A stretch of DNA of 64,000 bases from Prosthecobacter sp. (GTDB taxonomy: Bacteria; Verrucomicrobiota; Verrucomicrobiia; Verrucomicrobiales; Verrucomicrobiaceae): assembly GCA_017853885.1 (NCBI GenBank), contig JAFMIR010000005.1, positions 78,657 through 142,656 on the forward strand. Direction: 5' to 3'. Every line of letters begins with the position of its first letter. Position 1 is the stretch's first letter. A program made the position numbers and the translations under genes. The notes beneath the pieces are model-generated. The model was not told the DNA's origin and did not search any database. It saw only the letters and a list, made by a program, of their open reading frames with translations. Below are positions 17,057 to 25,989 of the stretch, piece by piece.

Positions 17057-18142
17057 TCATTTGACCAAACTCAGCTTCCATGGATAACGGCGGTCGGCAT
17101 TCCATTCACCAACGTAGATATCGCCGACAGCGTCCACGTAGAGATCGTGGCAGTGTTTGAAGATGGATTCGATTTGATGCATCGGCTGGAGCTTGCCATC
17201 GGTGTAGATGGGTTGGCTGCCGCCAGGAGCGCTGAGAACGCGTTTGTTTTTGCGGTCGAGTACTAGGACGAAGCCAGACTGGTTGAGCTTTTTGCCAGTG
17301 CCGTTCTCTTTGCTCCAGCAGACGGCAGTGTAGATCTTGTCGTCTCGAAAGACGAGCTGACCCGCGAAGGTGCCCGGCAGATCAATGGTATCCACATACG
17401 TTCCATCGAGCGTGAAGGCCTTGATCTGGCTCTGGCTGCGTGATGGAACCCATACCAGCGGACCGCGCGGATCGGTCGCATCGATGGAGATACCGTGCGC
17501 GTTGCTGAGATTCGCGGCGTCTTTCGTGGGGCCGCCCCATTTTTGGATGAGCTTACCCTCCAGTGTGAACTCATAGACGAAGTTCGATCCGTAACCGTCT
17601 GCGATCAGCAGAGTGCCACTGGGCGTGTAAGCCGCGTCACAAGGCATGAATTTTCCTTCGTTGATGCCGAGCTCCTGCGGTGTGGGGAACTTGCGCACTA
17701 GGTCGCCCGCTGTGGTCAATAGGGTGACGCGTCCTTGTCCCGCCTTCGGATTCCATCCCTCCGCAGCAAAGTGCCAGCCGCAGTCGATGTGCAGCAGATA
17801 TTCGACTCCGTTTTTTTCGAAAATCTCCAGTCCATGACCCCCGCCGAGCCCCTTGCTGATCGATCGCACGTAGCGACCATCCTTCTCGAATACAATGAAG
17901 TCATTCTGCGGATGATCGGTGACGAGGTAGATACGCCCGTCGCGCCCCTCAGCGAGCGCATGTGAATTGATCACCGGAGCGATCGCGGGATCGGCCTTGG
18001 CCCATTTCATGTCTACGCGATAGCGGGCCGGGCCGTGGCCGATGGTCATGCCATCGGTAGAGACGGCATTTTCCTGAGCGGTCACATCGGCAACGAGAAG
18101 AGCGAAACTGGCGAAAAGCAGTCGTGGGACGTAAATTAACAT
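17057..18142 (-). CDS. Secreted NHL-repeat / six-bladed beta-propeller protein
   Basis: A 361-residue protein with a signal peptide (MLIYVPRLLFASFALLVADVTAQ). The mature part shows repeated beta-propeller blades (HALAEGRDGRIYLVTD, DAAYTPSGTLLIADGYGSNFV, AHGISIDATDPRGP) of the NHL/6-bladed TolB-like type seen in secreted PVC proteins and in the C-terminal lyase of peptidylglycine monooxygenase. Conserved His/Tyr/Asp residues could bind a metal or small ligand. The gene stands alone, divergent from the Rrf2 regulator 150 bases away. Substrate is unknown. Confidence 0.75.
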   Translation of the reverse strand: MLIYVPRLLFASFALLVADVTAQENAVSTDGMTIGHGPARYRVDMKWAKADPAIAPVINSHALAEGRDGRIYLVTDHPQNDFIVFEKDGRYVRSISKGLGGGHGLEIFEKNGVEYLLHIDCGWHFAAEGWNPKAGQGRVTLLTTAGDLVRKFPTPQELGINEGKFMPCDAAYTPSGTLLIADGYGSNFVYEFTLEGKLIQKWGGPTKDAANLSNAHGISIDATDPRGPLVWVPSRSQSQIKAFTLDGTYVDTIDLPGTFAGQLVFRDDKIYTAVCWSKENGTGKKLNQSGFVLVLDRKNKRVLSAPGGSQPIYTDGKLQPMHQIESIFKHCHDLYVDAVGDIYVGEWNADRRYPWKLSLVK

Positions 18143-18292
18143 GACTGTTAATCATACGAACTTACCATCGCTATGCAATCAGCCCACCGCCATTGACCGA
18201 AATTCGGATTGAAGGCCCTTGCATCAATTCAAGTCATGGGTTCAATTCAAAATCCTACTTGCTAAGTGTATATTAGTAAAATATGTATTATA

Positions 18293-18835
18293 ATGAAACT
18301 CACCAAACGAGGAGAATATGCGCTTCGCACCCTGATCCGGCTCGGCATTGCTGACCGGCAGGGAGAGGGCGTGATCTCGGTCTCGACGCTCGCGGATCAG
18401 GAGCGGCTGCCGTTCAAGTTTCTCGAGGCGATCCTCTTTGAGCTGCGGCAGGCGGGTTATGTGGAAAGCCTCCGTGGCAAGCACGGCGGCGCACGGCTCG
18501 CGAAGCCGGCGAAGTCGATCAAGATGGGCGATGTCGTGCGGCTGATCGACGGCAAGCTCGCGCCCATCGGCTGCGCTAGCGAGACGGAGTATGAAAAGTG
18601 TACCTGCCCCGACGAGGAGCACTGCGGGCTCCGGATGCTCATGATCGATGTGCGCAACGCCATCGCGAACATCCTCGACCGCTACACACTCGACCACGTC
18701 GTCGAGGTCACGCTGCGAAAACAGGAGCAGCAGGCCGCCGCGACACGCAAAGCCGCCAAAAAGAAGTCTTCCAAAACCCTCCACGCTGATCCCGCCGACG
18801 GCTTCCTCGCCGCGCTGCTTTCACCCGCCACCTGA
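18293..18835 (+). CDS. Rrf2-family transcriptional regulator with four cysteines
   Basis: A 180-residue winged-helix regulator (MKLTKRGEYALRTLIRL and the recognition region VESLRGKHGGARLAKP). The C-terminal half carries Cys94, Cys103, Cys105 and Cys111 with a His at 110, consistent with an Fe-S cluster as in IscR/NsrR, or with thiol sensing. The ATG at 18293 is preferred to one 27 bases upstream. It heads the sulfate-uptake operon: YezD-like peptide after 6 bases, then the outer-membrane protein and the transporter. Sulfur-starvation sensing like CymR/CysR is the natural guess and is inference. The Lys/Ala-rich tail is unusual. Confidence 0.88.
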   Translation: MKLTKRGEYALRTLIRLGIADRQGEGVISVSTLADQERLPFKFLEAILFELRQAGYVESLRGKHGGARLAKPAKSIKMGDVVRLIDGKLAPIGCASETEYEKCTCPDEEHCGLRMLMIDVRNAIANILDRYTLDHVVEVTLRKQEQQAAATRKAAKKKSSKTLHADPADGFLAALLSPAT

Positions 18836-18841
18836 CGCGCC

Positions 18842-19033
18842 ATGAGCCAGACCCTTGCCCCATCTTCCATCGAGCCTTGGCTCGAAATCGTCCGCCAGAA
18901 AGTCGCCGCCATGCGCTTCGGCTCCGTGCAGATCGTCGTCCATGAAGGACGCGTCACGCAGGTCGAGAGCACGGAAAAGACGCGCTTCGCCGCGGATGAA
19001 GCTCCCGCACCACGCCGCACCTCGCGGCCTTGA
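18842..19033 (+). CDS. YezD-like (DUF2292) small protein
   Basis: A 63-residue protein. The core pattern W-x6-Q/R-K-x7-GSVQIVVHEGRVTQVESTEKTRF matches the short DUF2292/YezD family often found in sulfur-starvation genes. A disordered Pro/Arg tail follows. It begins 6 bases after the Rrf2 stop, so it is probably translated from the same message. Family members have no firm biochemical function. The location supports a sulfur-related role in this organism. Confidence 0.7.
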   Translation: MSQTLAPSSIEPWLEIVRQKVAAMRFGSVQIVVHEGRVTQVESTEKTRFAADEAPAPRRTSRP

Positions 19034-19124
19034 TCCCCTTTCCGCCTACTGCACCCGCAGGGGCCTCCGAAAACACTCTTGCTGACGCCGACCGGACCAC
19101 CGGAAGCCGACGCCCGCAAGAACC

Positions 19125-20564
19125 ATGAAACTAAACACCAAACACCTCAGAAAACGCCCCGTTCCATTCCTCGCTGCACTCCTTTTCATCGCCGCACCGG
19201 CCTTCGCGGAGGCTGATGACGCTCCGAAGCTCTCGCGAGGCACCTTTTATCAAAATCCGCTCAGCTATAGCACCACGCGTGATCCTGATCCGCCGAAGTA
19301 TGTGCGCAATGTGAGCGAGCTCGGCATCGATTCGCTGCTGAATGTGAACTGGCTCGATGTGGGCCTCGACTACCGCTTTCGCTACGAGTATCGCGAGAAC
19401 GACCTGCGTCGGGCGCAGTCGGGGCTCGATCAGCCGCTGCTGCATCGCACACGGGCCTACATCGGCATCAAGGAAGTGCTCGATCCCTTCCGCTTCGCCG
19501 TCGAGCTGCAGGATTCACGCCGCTACAACTCGCACTACCCGCGCGACAACCGCGACGTGAATGAATTCGAGTTCATCCGCGCCTACGCGGAGCTCTATTT
19601 CAAGAACGCTTTCGGACGCGACGGCATCGGCAATGCCCGGCCTCTCAGCATTCGCTACGGCATTCACAACTTCGAGTTCCTGGACCGTCGCCTGCTCGGC
19701 AACAACCAGTGGCGCAACACGGCGAACACCTTCCAGGGCTTCCACGCCAGCCTGGGTCAGGAGAGCAATGACTGGCAGCTCGACCTCCTCGCCGTGCAGC
19801 CGCTTTCGCGCTCGCAATACAACATGGACCGCCCCGTGGAGCAGCAGTGGCTTTATGGCGTGATCGGTCATTGGCGGAAATGGCCGGAAATCGTCACGCT
19901 GGAGCCTTACTACCTCGCTTTGAGCCAGAGCGCCTATCGCGGAGTCGCGGAGCGGCTCGTGCACTCGCCGGGGATTCGTGCGTATGGCATCGTGGGCAGC
20001 ACGGGCTTCGATTACGACACCAGCTTCACCTATCAGTTTGGTCAAAACGGCAGCCGGAAGGTGCGTGCGTTCGCCTACGTCGGTGAAGTCGGCTACACCT
20101 GGGCCACGAATCCGTGGAAGCCGCGCTTCAGCCTCTTCTACGGTTACGCCAGCGGAGATCGCAATCCAAACGATGGCGTAGACAACCGCTTTGAGCGCTT
20201 CTTCGGGTTCGGACGGCCGTGGTCGGCGAATGACTACATCGTGTATGAGAACATCAGCACGCCGAAAGCACGCGTGGAGTTCAAGCCGCGGCACGATCTG
20301 CGCGTCGATTTCGGCTACAGTTGGTATTGGCTCTCCAGCGCCACGGATCGCTTCAATGCGGCCAACAACGCCCGCGATAACACTGGCCGCAGCGGGAACT
20401 TCCTCGGCCAGGAGTTCGACATCCGCGCCCGCTGGGCCTTCGACCCGAAAACGGAGATCACCATCGGCTACGCCTACTTCGGCGCAGGCGGCTTCGTCGA
20501 GCGCCAGCTCGGTCGCCACAGCAGCAACTTCGCCTACTTCGAGCTCAGCCACCGCTTCTTCTGA
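19125..20564 (+). CDS. Outer-membrane beta-barrel (alginate-export-like) in the sulfate operon
   Basis: A 479-residue protein with a signal peptide (cleavage near FAEADD). The mature part shows alternating aromatic and polar residues (YRFRYEYREND, RYGIHNFEFLDRR, FDYDTSFTYQFGQ) and ends in phenylalanine (ELSHRFF), typical of outer-membrane barrels. It resembles the alginate-export family (about 16-18 strands). It sits between a YezD-like gene and the sulfate-binding protein, which suggests an uptake channel for sulfate or an organosulfur compound. This is inference. Codon use and GC match the neighbours. Confidence 0.8.
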   Translation: MKLNTKHLRKRPVPFLAALLFIAAPAFAEADDAPKLSRGTFYQNPLSYSTTRDPDPPKYVRNVSELGIDSLLNVNWLDVGLDYRFRYEYRENDLRRAQSGLDQPLLHRTRAYIGIKEVLDPFRFAVELQDSRRYNSHYPRDNRDVNEFEFIRAYAELYFKNAFGRDGIGNARPLSIRYGIHNFEFLDRRLLGNNQWRNTANTFQGFHASLGQESNDWQLDLLAVQPLSRSQYNMDRPVEQQWLYGVIGHWRKWPEIVTLEPYYLALSQSAYRGVAERLVHSPGIRAYGIVGSTGFDYDTSFTYQFGQNGSRKVRAFAYVGEVGYTWATNPWKPRFSLFYGYASGDRNPNDGVDNRFERFFGFGRPWSANDYIVYENISTPKARVEFKPRHDLRVDFGYSWYWLSSATDRFNAANNARDNTGRSGNFLGQEFDIRARWAFDPKTEITIGYAYFGAGGFVERQLGRHSSNFAYFELSHRFF

Positions 20565-20615
20565 TTCCCACCACTCATCATCCATCACTCCAACTCTCCA
20601 CCCCTCCATCGCATC

Positions 20616-21605
20616 ATGAAACTCTCTCTCACCCTCCTCATCACCGCTCTTTTGAGCCTCTCCGCCTCCGCCGCCGACTTCGAGCTGCTAAACGTCTCCT
20701 ACGACCCCACGCGTGAACTTTACTCCGAGTTCAACAAAGCCTTCGCCAAGCACTACAAGGCCACCGCAGGCAAAAAAGTCAGCATCGACCAATCGCACGG
20801 CGGCTCGGGCAAACAGGCTCGTGCGGTCATTGATGGTCTCGAAGCCGATGTCGTCACGCTGGCGCTTGCGGGTGACATTGACGTCATCGGCAAGGAAGCC
20901 GGCCTCATCGCTCCTGATTGGCAAAAACGCCTGCCAAACAGCAGTGCGCCTTACACGAGCACGATCGTGTTTGTCGTGCGGAAGGACAATCCGAAGAACA
21001 TCCAGGACTGGGACGACCTCGTGAAGCCCGGCGTGAATGTCGTCACGCCGAATCCGAAGACCTCCGGTGGTGCGCGGTGGAATTACCTCGCCGCGTGGGC
21101 CTTCGCGCTGAAGAAATACGGCAGCGAGGCCAAGGCGAAGGACTTCATCGCCGCGCTCTACAAAAACGTGCCCGTGCTCGATACCGGCGCTCGTGCCGCG
21201 ACAACGACTTTTGCGCAGCGCGGCATCGGTGATGTGTTTCTCTCCTGGGAAAACGAGGCCTGGCTCATCCAGCGTGAGTTTCCCGGCCAGACGAAAATCG
21301 TGATCCCCTCGCTTAGCATCCTCGCCGAGCCCACCGTGGCCGTCGTGGACAAGAACGCCGAGAAAAAAGGCACCACCGAGGTCGCGAAGGCCTATCTCGA
21401 ATACCTCTACACGCCCGAGGCGCAGGACATCATCGGCAAGCACTACTACCGCCCGCGTGATGCTGCCGCTGCGGCGAAATACAGCGCCCGCTTTCCCAAG
21501 CTCACGCTCGTCACCATCGACGGCGACTTCGGCGGCTGGGGTAAGGCGCAGAAGAAGCACTTCGATGAAGGCGGCATCTTTGACCAGATCTACTCCGCGA
21601 AGTGA
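20616..21605 (+). CDS. sbp: Sulfate ABC transporter substrate-binding protein
   Basis: A 329-residue periplasmic binding protein for sulfate/thiosulfate (Sbp/CysP family). A signal peptide is visible ([21 protein letters not shown]). The family motifs are [17 protein letters not shown], the anion-binding [26 protein letters not shown] pattern, and [17 protein letters not shown]. It begins 51 bases after the outer-membrane gene, with a pyrimidine-rich leader and no Shine-Dalgarno motif. It delivers sulfate to CysTWA encoded downstream; CysK and an M14 enzyme are inserted between. Confidence 0.93.
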   Translation: MKLSLTLLITALLSLSASAADFELLNVSYDPTRELYSEFNKAFAKHYKATAGKKVSIDQSHGGSGKQARAVIDGLEADVVTLALAGDIDVIGKEAGLIAPDWQKRLPNSSAPYTSTIVFVVRKDNPKNIQDWDDLVKPGVNVVTPNPKTSGGARWNYLAAWAFALKKYGSEAKAKDFIAALYKNVPVLDTGARAATTTFAQRGIGDVFLSWENEAWLIQREFPGQTKIVIPSLSILAEPTVAVVDKNAEKKGTTEVAKAYLEYLYTPEAQDIIGKHYYRPRDAAAAAKYSARFPKLTLVTIDGDFGGWGKAQKKHFDEGGIFDQIYSAK

Positions 21606-21642
21606 AATGCGGTCACTGCAACTCAAACCACCTCCGCACGCC

Positions 21643-22605
21643 ATGTCCTACTTCACCACCATCATCGAGGCCGTCGGCCGCACGCCGCTTGTGAAGCTCA
21701 ACCGCATCACCGCGGGCCTTCCGGCCACCATCGCGCTCAAAGGCGAGTTCAAGAATCCGCTCGGAAGCGTCAAAGACCGCATCGGCCGCGCCATGATCGA
21801 GGCGGCGGAGCAAAGCGGCGTGCTGCGGCCCGGCGGGCACATCATCGAGCCCACCAGTGGCAACACCGGCATCGCGCTCGCCTTTGTCGCCGCCGCGAAA
21901 GGCTATCCGCTCACGCTGACGATGCCGGAGAGCATGAGTTTGGAACGCCGCACGCTGCTCGCCCTGCTCGGCGCGAACCTCGTGCTCACGCCGGCCAAGG
22001 ACGGCATGAAGGGCGCGATCAAACGCGCTGAGGAACTCATCGCGGAAACACCCGGCGCATGGATGCCGCAGCAGTTTGAGAATCCGGCGAACCCGGAGAT
22101 CCATCGCAAAACAACGGCCAACGAGATCTGGCACGACACCGGTGGCCAGATCGACATCTTCGTCGCCGCAGTGGGCACCGGCGGCACCATCACCGGCGTG
22201 AGCGAGGTCATCAAAGCACGCAAACCCTCGCTGCAATCCATCGCCGTCGAACCCGCCGCATCGCCCGTCATTTCACAAACGCGTGCCGGACAGCCCGTGC
22301 AGCCTGGTCCGCACAAGATTCAAGGCACCGGCGCCGGTTTCGTGCCGAAGAACCTCAACCTCGGCATCGTCGATGACGTCATCCAGGTGACGAACGAGGA
22401 CGCCATCGCCACCGCGCAGCGACTCGCTCGCGAGGAGGGCTTGCTCGTCGGCATTTCCACCGGAGCGAACGTGTGGGCCGCGCTGCAAGTGGCCGCACGT
22501 CCGGAGAACGCGGGCAAGCTCATCGTCACCGTCGGTTGCAGCACCGGCGAGCGCTATCTCTCCACCGCCCTAGCTGATGAGGCACGCAGCAAAGTCGCCG
22601 CTTGA
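21643..22605 (+). CDS. cysK: Cysteine synthase A (O-acetylserine sulfhydrylase)
   Basis: A 320-residue PLP enzyme that makes cysteine from O-acetylserine and sulfide. The PLP lysine is in [11 protein letters not shown]. The substrate loop TSGNTGI and the PLP-phosphate loop GTGGTITG are present, and the C-terminal GISTGAN segment agrees. I chose the ATG at 21643 ([19 protein letters not shown]), which matches the family N terminus. The stop precedes the next start by 4 bases. The gene being inside the sulfate-transport operon shows that uptake and fixation are co-regulated. Confidence 0.95.
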   Translation: MSYFTTIIEAVGRTPLVKLNRITAGLPATIALKGEFKNPLGSVKDRIGRAMIEAAEQSGVLRPGGHIIEPTSGNTGIALAFVAAAKGYPLTLTMPESMSLERRTLLALLGANLVLTPAKDGMKGAIKRAEELIAETPGAWMPQQFENPANPEIHRKTTANEIWHDTGGQIDIFVAAVGTGGTITGVSEVIKARKPSLQSIAVEPAASPVISQTRAGQPVQPGPHKIQGTGAGFVPKNLNLGIVDDVIQVTNEDAIATAQRLAREEGLLVGISTGANVWAALQVAARPENAGKLIVTVGCSTGERYLSTALADEARSKVAA

Positions 22606-22609
22606 AACC

Positions 22610-23389
22610 ATGACACTCCCATCCCATTTGCCATTCACCGGCAGGCACGCGTTTCAGCGTGGCACCATCCCGCTGCCGTCCTCCCGACTGATGACTCAAA
22701 TCAACCCGCCCGAGCAGCAAGGCATCTTCATCCCGAAGATCGTCAGCAAGCCGCTCAAACCGGGCCACGGCATCAAAATCGGCATCTTCGCCGGCATTCA
22801 CGGCGATGAGGAGGCGGGCACGCTCGCCACGCAGGAGCTCATCCGCTGGGCTGCGGAGAAGCCGGACGAGCTGCACGACTACGAGCTGCACTTTTACCCG
22901 ATCTGCAATCCCACCGGCCTCGCGCTTGGCACGCGTCACAGTCACAGCGGCCTCGATTTGAACCGCGAGTTCTGGTTTGGCTCCACCGAGCCCGAAATTG
23001 TCTATCTCGAAGGCGAAATGCGCCGCGAAAAATACGACGGCATCGTCTCGCTGCACTCCGATGACACCTCCGATGGCTGCTACGGCTTCGTCAGCGGTGA
23101 CTTGCTCAGCGAGCATCTGCTGGAGCCCGCGCTGCAAGCCGCGAGCGACTTCCTGCCGCGCAACGAAGCGCCCATCATCGACGGGTTCCTCGCAAAGCGC
23201 GGCATCATCAAAGAAGGCTACCTCGGCATCCTCAGCGCTCCGCCGGAGCAGCGGCCGCGTGCGCTCGAAATCGTCTTCGAGACACCCGCACTCGCGCCGA
23301 TGCCTGCGCAGGTCAAAGCCACCGTCGCCGCGGTGAAGCGCATCCTCGCCGAATACCGCGAACTCCAGGCCTACGCCGCGAACTTGTAA
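22610..23389 (+). CDS. M14-type zinc deacylase (succinylglutamate desuccinylase/aspartoacylase-like)
   Basis: A 259-residue enzyme of the AstE/AspA branch of the M14 family. Zinc ligands His and Glu are in GIHGDEEAG and the later His in VSLHSDD. The substrate-binding Asn-Arg is in GLDLNREFW, and a C-terminal Glu (LEIVFETP) is in place as catalytic base. These enzymes remove acyl groups or amino acids from N-acyl amino acids. The start ATG at 22610 follows the cysK stop by 4 bases, so it is translationally linked. A role in releasing an N-acyl or gamma-linked cysteine derivative is a hypothesis from context only. Confidence 0.75.
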   Translation: MTLPSHLPFTGRHAFQRGTIPLPSSRLMTQINPPEQQGIFIPKIVSKPLKPGHGIKIGIFAGIHGDEEAGTLATQELIRWAAEKPDELHDYELHFYPICNPTGLALGTRHSHSGLDLNREFWFGSTEPEIVYLEGEMRREKYDGIVSLHSDDTSDGCYGFVSGDLLSEHLLEPALQAASDFLPRNEAPIIDGFLAKRGIIKEGYLGILSAPPEQRPRALEIVFETPALAPMPAQVKATVAAVKRILAEYRELQAYAANL

Positions 23390-23465
23390 AACGACTCTTC
23401 CCACTCTCTGCAACGCTTCGTTCACTCCCAAACTCAATAAGTGCAAAAACTCGTTTTACGATTCG

Positions 23466-24290
23466 ATGTCCCGTCCACGTCACGTCCTCCCTGGCTTCAG
23501 GCTCTCCCTCGGCTTCACTGTGACCTACTTGAGCCTCCTCGTGCTCTTTCCGCTTTCCATGCTCGCGTGGAAGGCGGCGAGCGGCGGCTGGCCGCATGTC
23601 ATCGAGACCCTCACGCACGTGCGCGTGATCGCATCGTTGAAGCTCAGCTTCGGCACCGCCTTCGTCGCCGCGCTCGTGAATGGCGTCTTCGGCCTGCTCA
23701 CCGCCTGGGCGCTGGAGCGCTACGCGTTTCCCGGCCGTCGCCTGCTCGATGCCATGGTCGATCTGCCGTTTGCGCTGCCCACGGCCGTCGCGGGCATCGC
23801 GCTCGTCACGCTGTATGCGCCGAATGGCTGGATCGGCTCGTTCTTGGCCCAGCACGACATCAAGGCCGCGTATGCGCCGCTCGGCATCACCATCGCGCTC
23901 ACGTTTGTCGGCTTTCCTTTCGTCGTACGCACCTTGCAGCCCGTCATCGCCGATCTTTCGATGGATGTCGAGGAGGCCGCCGCCTGCCTCGGAGCGAACC
24001 GCTGGCAAACGCTCACCCGCGTCGTCTTCCCCGCGCTGCTGCCCTCCACGCTCGCCGGCATGACCCTCGCCTTCGGCCGCGCCGTCGGCGAATATGGCAG
24101 TGTTGTCTTCATCTCCGGCAATCTCCCTTTTAAGACCGAGATCGCTCCTCTGCTCATCACCATGCGCCTCGAAGAATACGACTACGCAGGTGCCGCGACC
24201 ATCGGCGTCGTCATGCTGGCCGCTTCATTCGCTATTCTACTCATCTCAAACCTTCTCACCAACTGGAGCCGGAGCCGTACGGGGCGCTGA
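23466..24290 (+). CDS. cysT: Sulfate ABC transporter permease CysT
   Basis: A 274-residue inner-membrane permease with six predicted helices. It has the EAA loop that contacts the ATPase (EEAAACLGANRWQTLTRVVFPALLPS pattern). The motif AFGRAVGEYGSVVFISGN near the C terminus is typical of CysT/CysU. The gene starts 76 bases after the M14 enzyme gene. It pairs with CysW (24404-25258) and CysA (25255-25989). Confidence 0.93.
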   Translation: MSRPRHVLPGFRLSLGFTVTYLSLLVLFPLSMLAWKAASGGWPHVIETLTHVRVIASLKLSFGTAFVAALVNGVFGLLTAWALERYAFPGRRLLDAMVDLPFALPTAVAGIALVTLYAPNGWIGSFLAQHDIKAAYAPLGITIALTFVGFPFVVRTLQPVIADLSMDVEEAAACLGANRWQTLTRVVFPALLPSTLAGMTLAFGRAVGEYGSVVFISGNLPFKTEIAPLLITMRLEEYDYAGAATIGVVMLAASFAILLISNLLTNWSRSRTGR

Positions 24291-24310
24291 CGCGGCAATG
24301 ACAAAACCAG

Positions 24311-24390
24311 AATGGCGAATGACGGATGAAATCTGAATTCGCCGACCTCCCACCTTCGTCATTCGAACTTCGACATTCATTCGTCATTCC
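24311..24390. repeat. Intergenic inverted-repeat cluster between cysT and cysW
   Basis: CGAATGACG (24316-24324) has its inverse CGTCATTCG at 24357-24365 and a near copy, CGTCATTCC, at 24382-24390. The arms give two alternative hairpins in a 113-base gap. The words GAATGACGAA and TTCGTCATTC look like a dispersed repeat unit. It could protect or process the cys message. Confidence 0.5.
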
Positions 24391-24403
24391 TCATTTTTTC
24401 CTC

Positions 24404-25258
24404 ATGGCCGCCATCATCCTCCATCAACATCGCTCGAGACCGCGCAAAGCCACCTCCGAATCCCCTTTCTCCCGCTGGCTGATCATTGGCATCGCCGTGG
24501 TTTTCATGGCGCTCATGTTCGTGCTGCCGCTCGTCGTCATTTTTCAGGAAGCGTTCCGAAAAGGCTGGGAAGGCTACATGGAGGCCTTTGATGATCGGGC
24601 GACGACACACGCCATCTGGCTCACGCTGCAGGTCGCGGCCATCACGGTGCCGTTGAACACGCTTTTTGGCCTCGCGGCGGCTTGGTGCGTCTCGCGCTTT
24701 CAATTTCGTGGGAAGCGACTGCTCACGGCGCTCATCGAGCTACCGCTGTGGGTCTCGCCGGTCATTGCGGGAATGGTTTATGTGCTGCTGTTTGGAGCGC
24801 AGGGCCTCTTCGGACCTTCGCTGAAGGAGCACAGCATCAAAATCATCTTCGCGCTGCCCGGTATCGTGCTCAGCACCATCTTCGTCACCTTCACCTTCGT
24901 CGCGCGAGTGCTCGCGCCGCAGATGGAGGCCCAGGGACAGGCCGAGGAAGAGGCCGCGATGACGCTCGGCGCGAACGGTTGGCAGATGTTCTGGCGCGTC
25001 ACGCTGCCGAAAATCAAATGGGGCCTGCTTTACGGCATCATCTTGTGCAACGCGCGCAGCATGGGCGAGTTCGGCGCGGTGTCCGTCGTCAGCGGCCACA
25101 TCCGCAACAAGACCAACACCGTGCCGCTGCACATCGAGGTTCTTTACAACGAATACCAGTTTGTCCCCGCCTTCGCCGTCGCGTCCGTGCTCGCACTGCT
25201 CGCGCTGGTGACTCTGATTTTGAAAACTCTGACGACCACCCCACGAGGAGCAGCATGA
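24404..25258 (+). CDS. cysW: Sulfate ABC transporter permease CysW
   Basis: A 284-residue permease with six hydrophobic segments, homologous in layout to CysT. The EAA loop is [24 protein letters not shown]. The motif [30 protein letters not shown] is diagnostic for CysW. I chose the ATG at 24404 (MAAIILHQ); an in-frame ATG 78 bases upstream lies inside the repeat-bearing leader. The stop overlaps the cysA start as ATGA, which favours equal output of both subunits. Confidence 0.93.
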   Translation: MAAIILHQHRSRPRKATSESPFSRWLIIGIAVVFMALMFVLPLVVIFQEAFRKGWEGYMEAFDDRATTHAIWLTLQVAAITVPLNTLFGLAAAWCVSRFQFRGKRLLTALIELPLWVSPVIAGMVYVLLFGAQGLFGPSLKEHSIKIIFALPGIVLSTIFVTFTFVARVLAPQMEAQGQAEEEAAMTLGANGWQMFWRVTLPKIKWGLLYGIILCNARSMGEFGAVSVVSGHIRNKTNTVPLHIEVLYNEYQFVPAFAVASVLALLALVTLILKTLTTTPRGAA

Positions 25259-25989
25259 GCATCCACATCCACAATATCTCCAAATCCTTCGGCAGCTTCA
25301 ACGCCTTGAAGAACGTCGATCTCGAAGTCAAAACCGGCGAGCTCGTCGCCCTTCTCGGCCCAAGCGGCAGCGGCAAGACCACGCTGCTGCGCATCATCGC
25401 CGGACTCGAATTCGCCGATGAAGGCGCGGGCAGCATCGAGTTTCACGGCAGCGATGTCACCAACCGCACCGCCTACGAGCGCAAAGCCGGCTTCGTGTTT
25501 CAAAACTACGCGCTCTTCAATCACATGACCGTCGCCGAAAACATCGCCTTCGGCCTCCGCGTCATGAAACGGCCCGAGCGCCCCTCGCGCGAGGACATCG
25601 ACCGCAGCGTCACCGAGCTGCTGCGCCGCATCGCCCTCGAAGGCTACGGCAACCGCTACCCCACGCAGCTCAGCGGCGGCCAGCGTCAACGTGTCGCCCT
25701 CGCCCGCGCCCTCGCCGTCGGCCCACAGGTCCTGCTGCTCGATGAACCCTTCGGCGCTCTCGACGCCAAAGTGCGCAAAACGCTGCGCAAATGGCTCCGC
25801 CAGTTCCACGACGAGACCCGCGTCACCACGCTCTTTGTCACGCACGATCAAGATGAGGCCTTCGAACTCGCCGACCGCGTCGTCATCCTCCACGAAGGCC
25901 ATATCCAGCAAGTAGGCTCTCCCGCCCAGCTTCGCGAAAACCCAGAAAACGAGTTCGTAGCCGACTTTCTCGACTCCGTCATGATTTGA
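25255..25989 (+). CDS. cysA: Sulfate ABC transporter ATPase CysA, short form
   Basis: A 244-residue ATPase that powers CysTW. Walker A (GPSGSGKTT), the Q-loop ([13 protein letters not shown]), the ABC signature (LSGGQRQRV), Walker B ([11 protein letters not shown]) and the H-loop (FVTHDQDEA) are intact. The protein ends right after the nucleotide-binding domain, about 100 residues shorter than enterobacterial CysA, so the C-terminal regulatory (TOBE-like) domain is missing. The start is fixed by ATGA overlap with cysW. It is the last gene of the operon. Confidence 0.94.
   Translation: MSIHIHNISKSFGSFNALKNVDLEVKTGELVALLGPSGSGKTTLLRIIAGLEFADEGAGSIEFHGSDVTNRTAYERKAGFVFQNYALFNHMTVAENIAFGLRVMKRPERPSREDIDRSVTELLRRIALEGYGNRYPTQLSGGQRQRVALARALAVGPQVLLLDEPFGALDAKVRKTLRKWLRQFHDETRVTTLFVTHDQDEAFELADRVVILHEGHIQQVGSPAQLRENPENEFVADFLDSVMI

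Noticed and set aside
16836..17087. Small plus-strand frame of 83 codons
   Set aside because: It overlaps the end of the NHL-propeller gene by 31 bases, has no conserved motif, and its hydrophobic stretch alone is not enough support.
18289..18294. TATAAT-like -10 box before the Rrf2 gene
   Set aside because: It overlaps the start codon at 18293, so it cannot be the promoter of that gene.
19515..20609. 364-codon open frame on the minus strand
   Set aside because: It mirrors the outer-membrane barrel gene. The composition, rich in Ala, Glu and Val, is a shadow of the Arg/Tyr-rich barrel codons.
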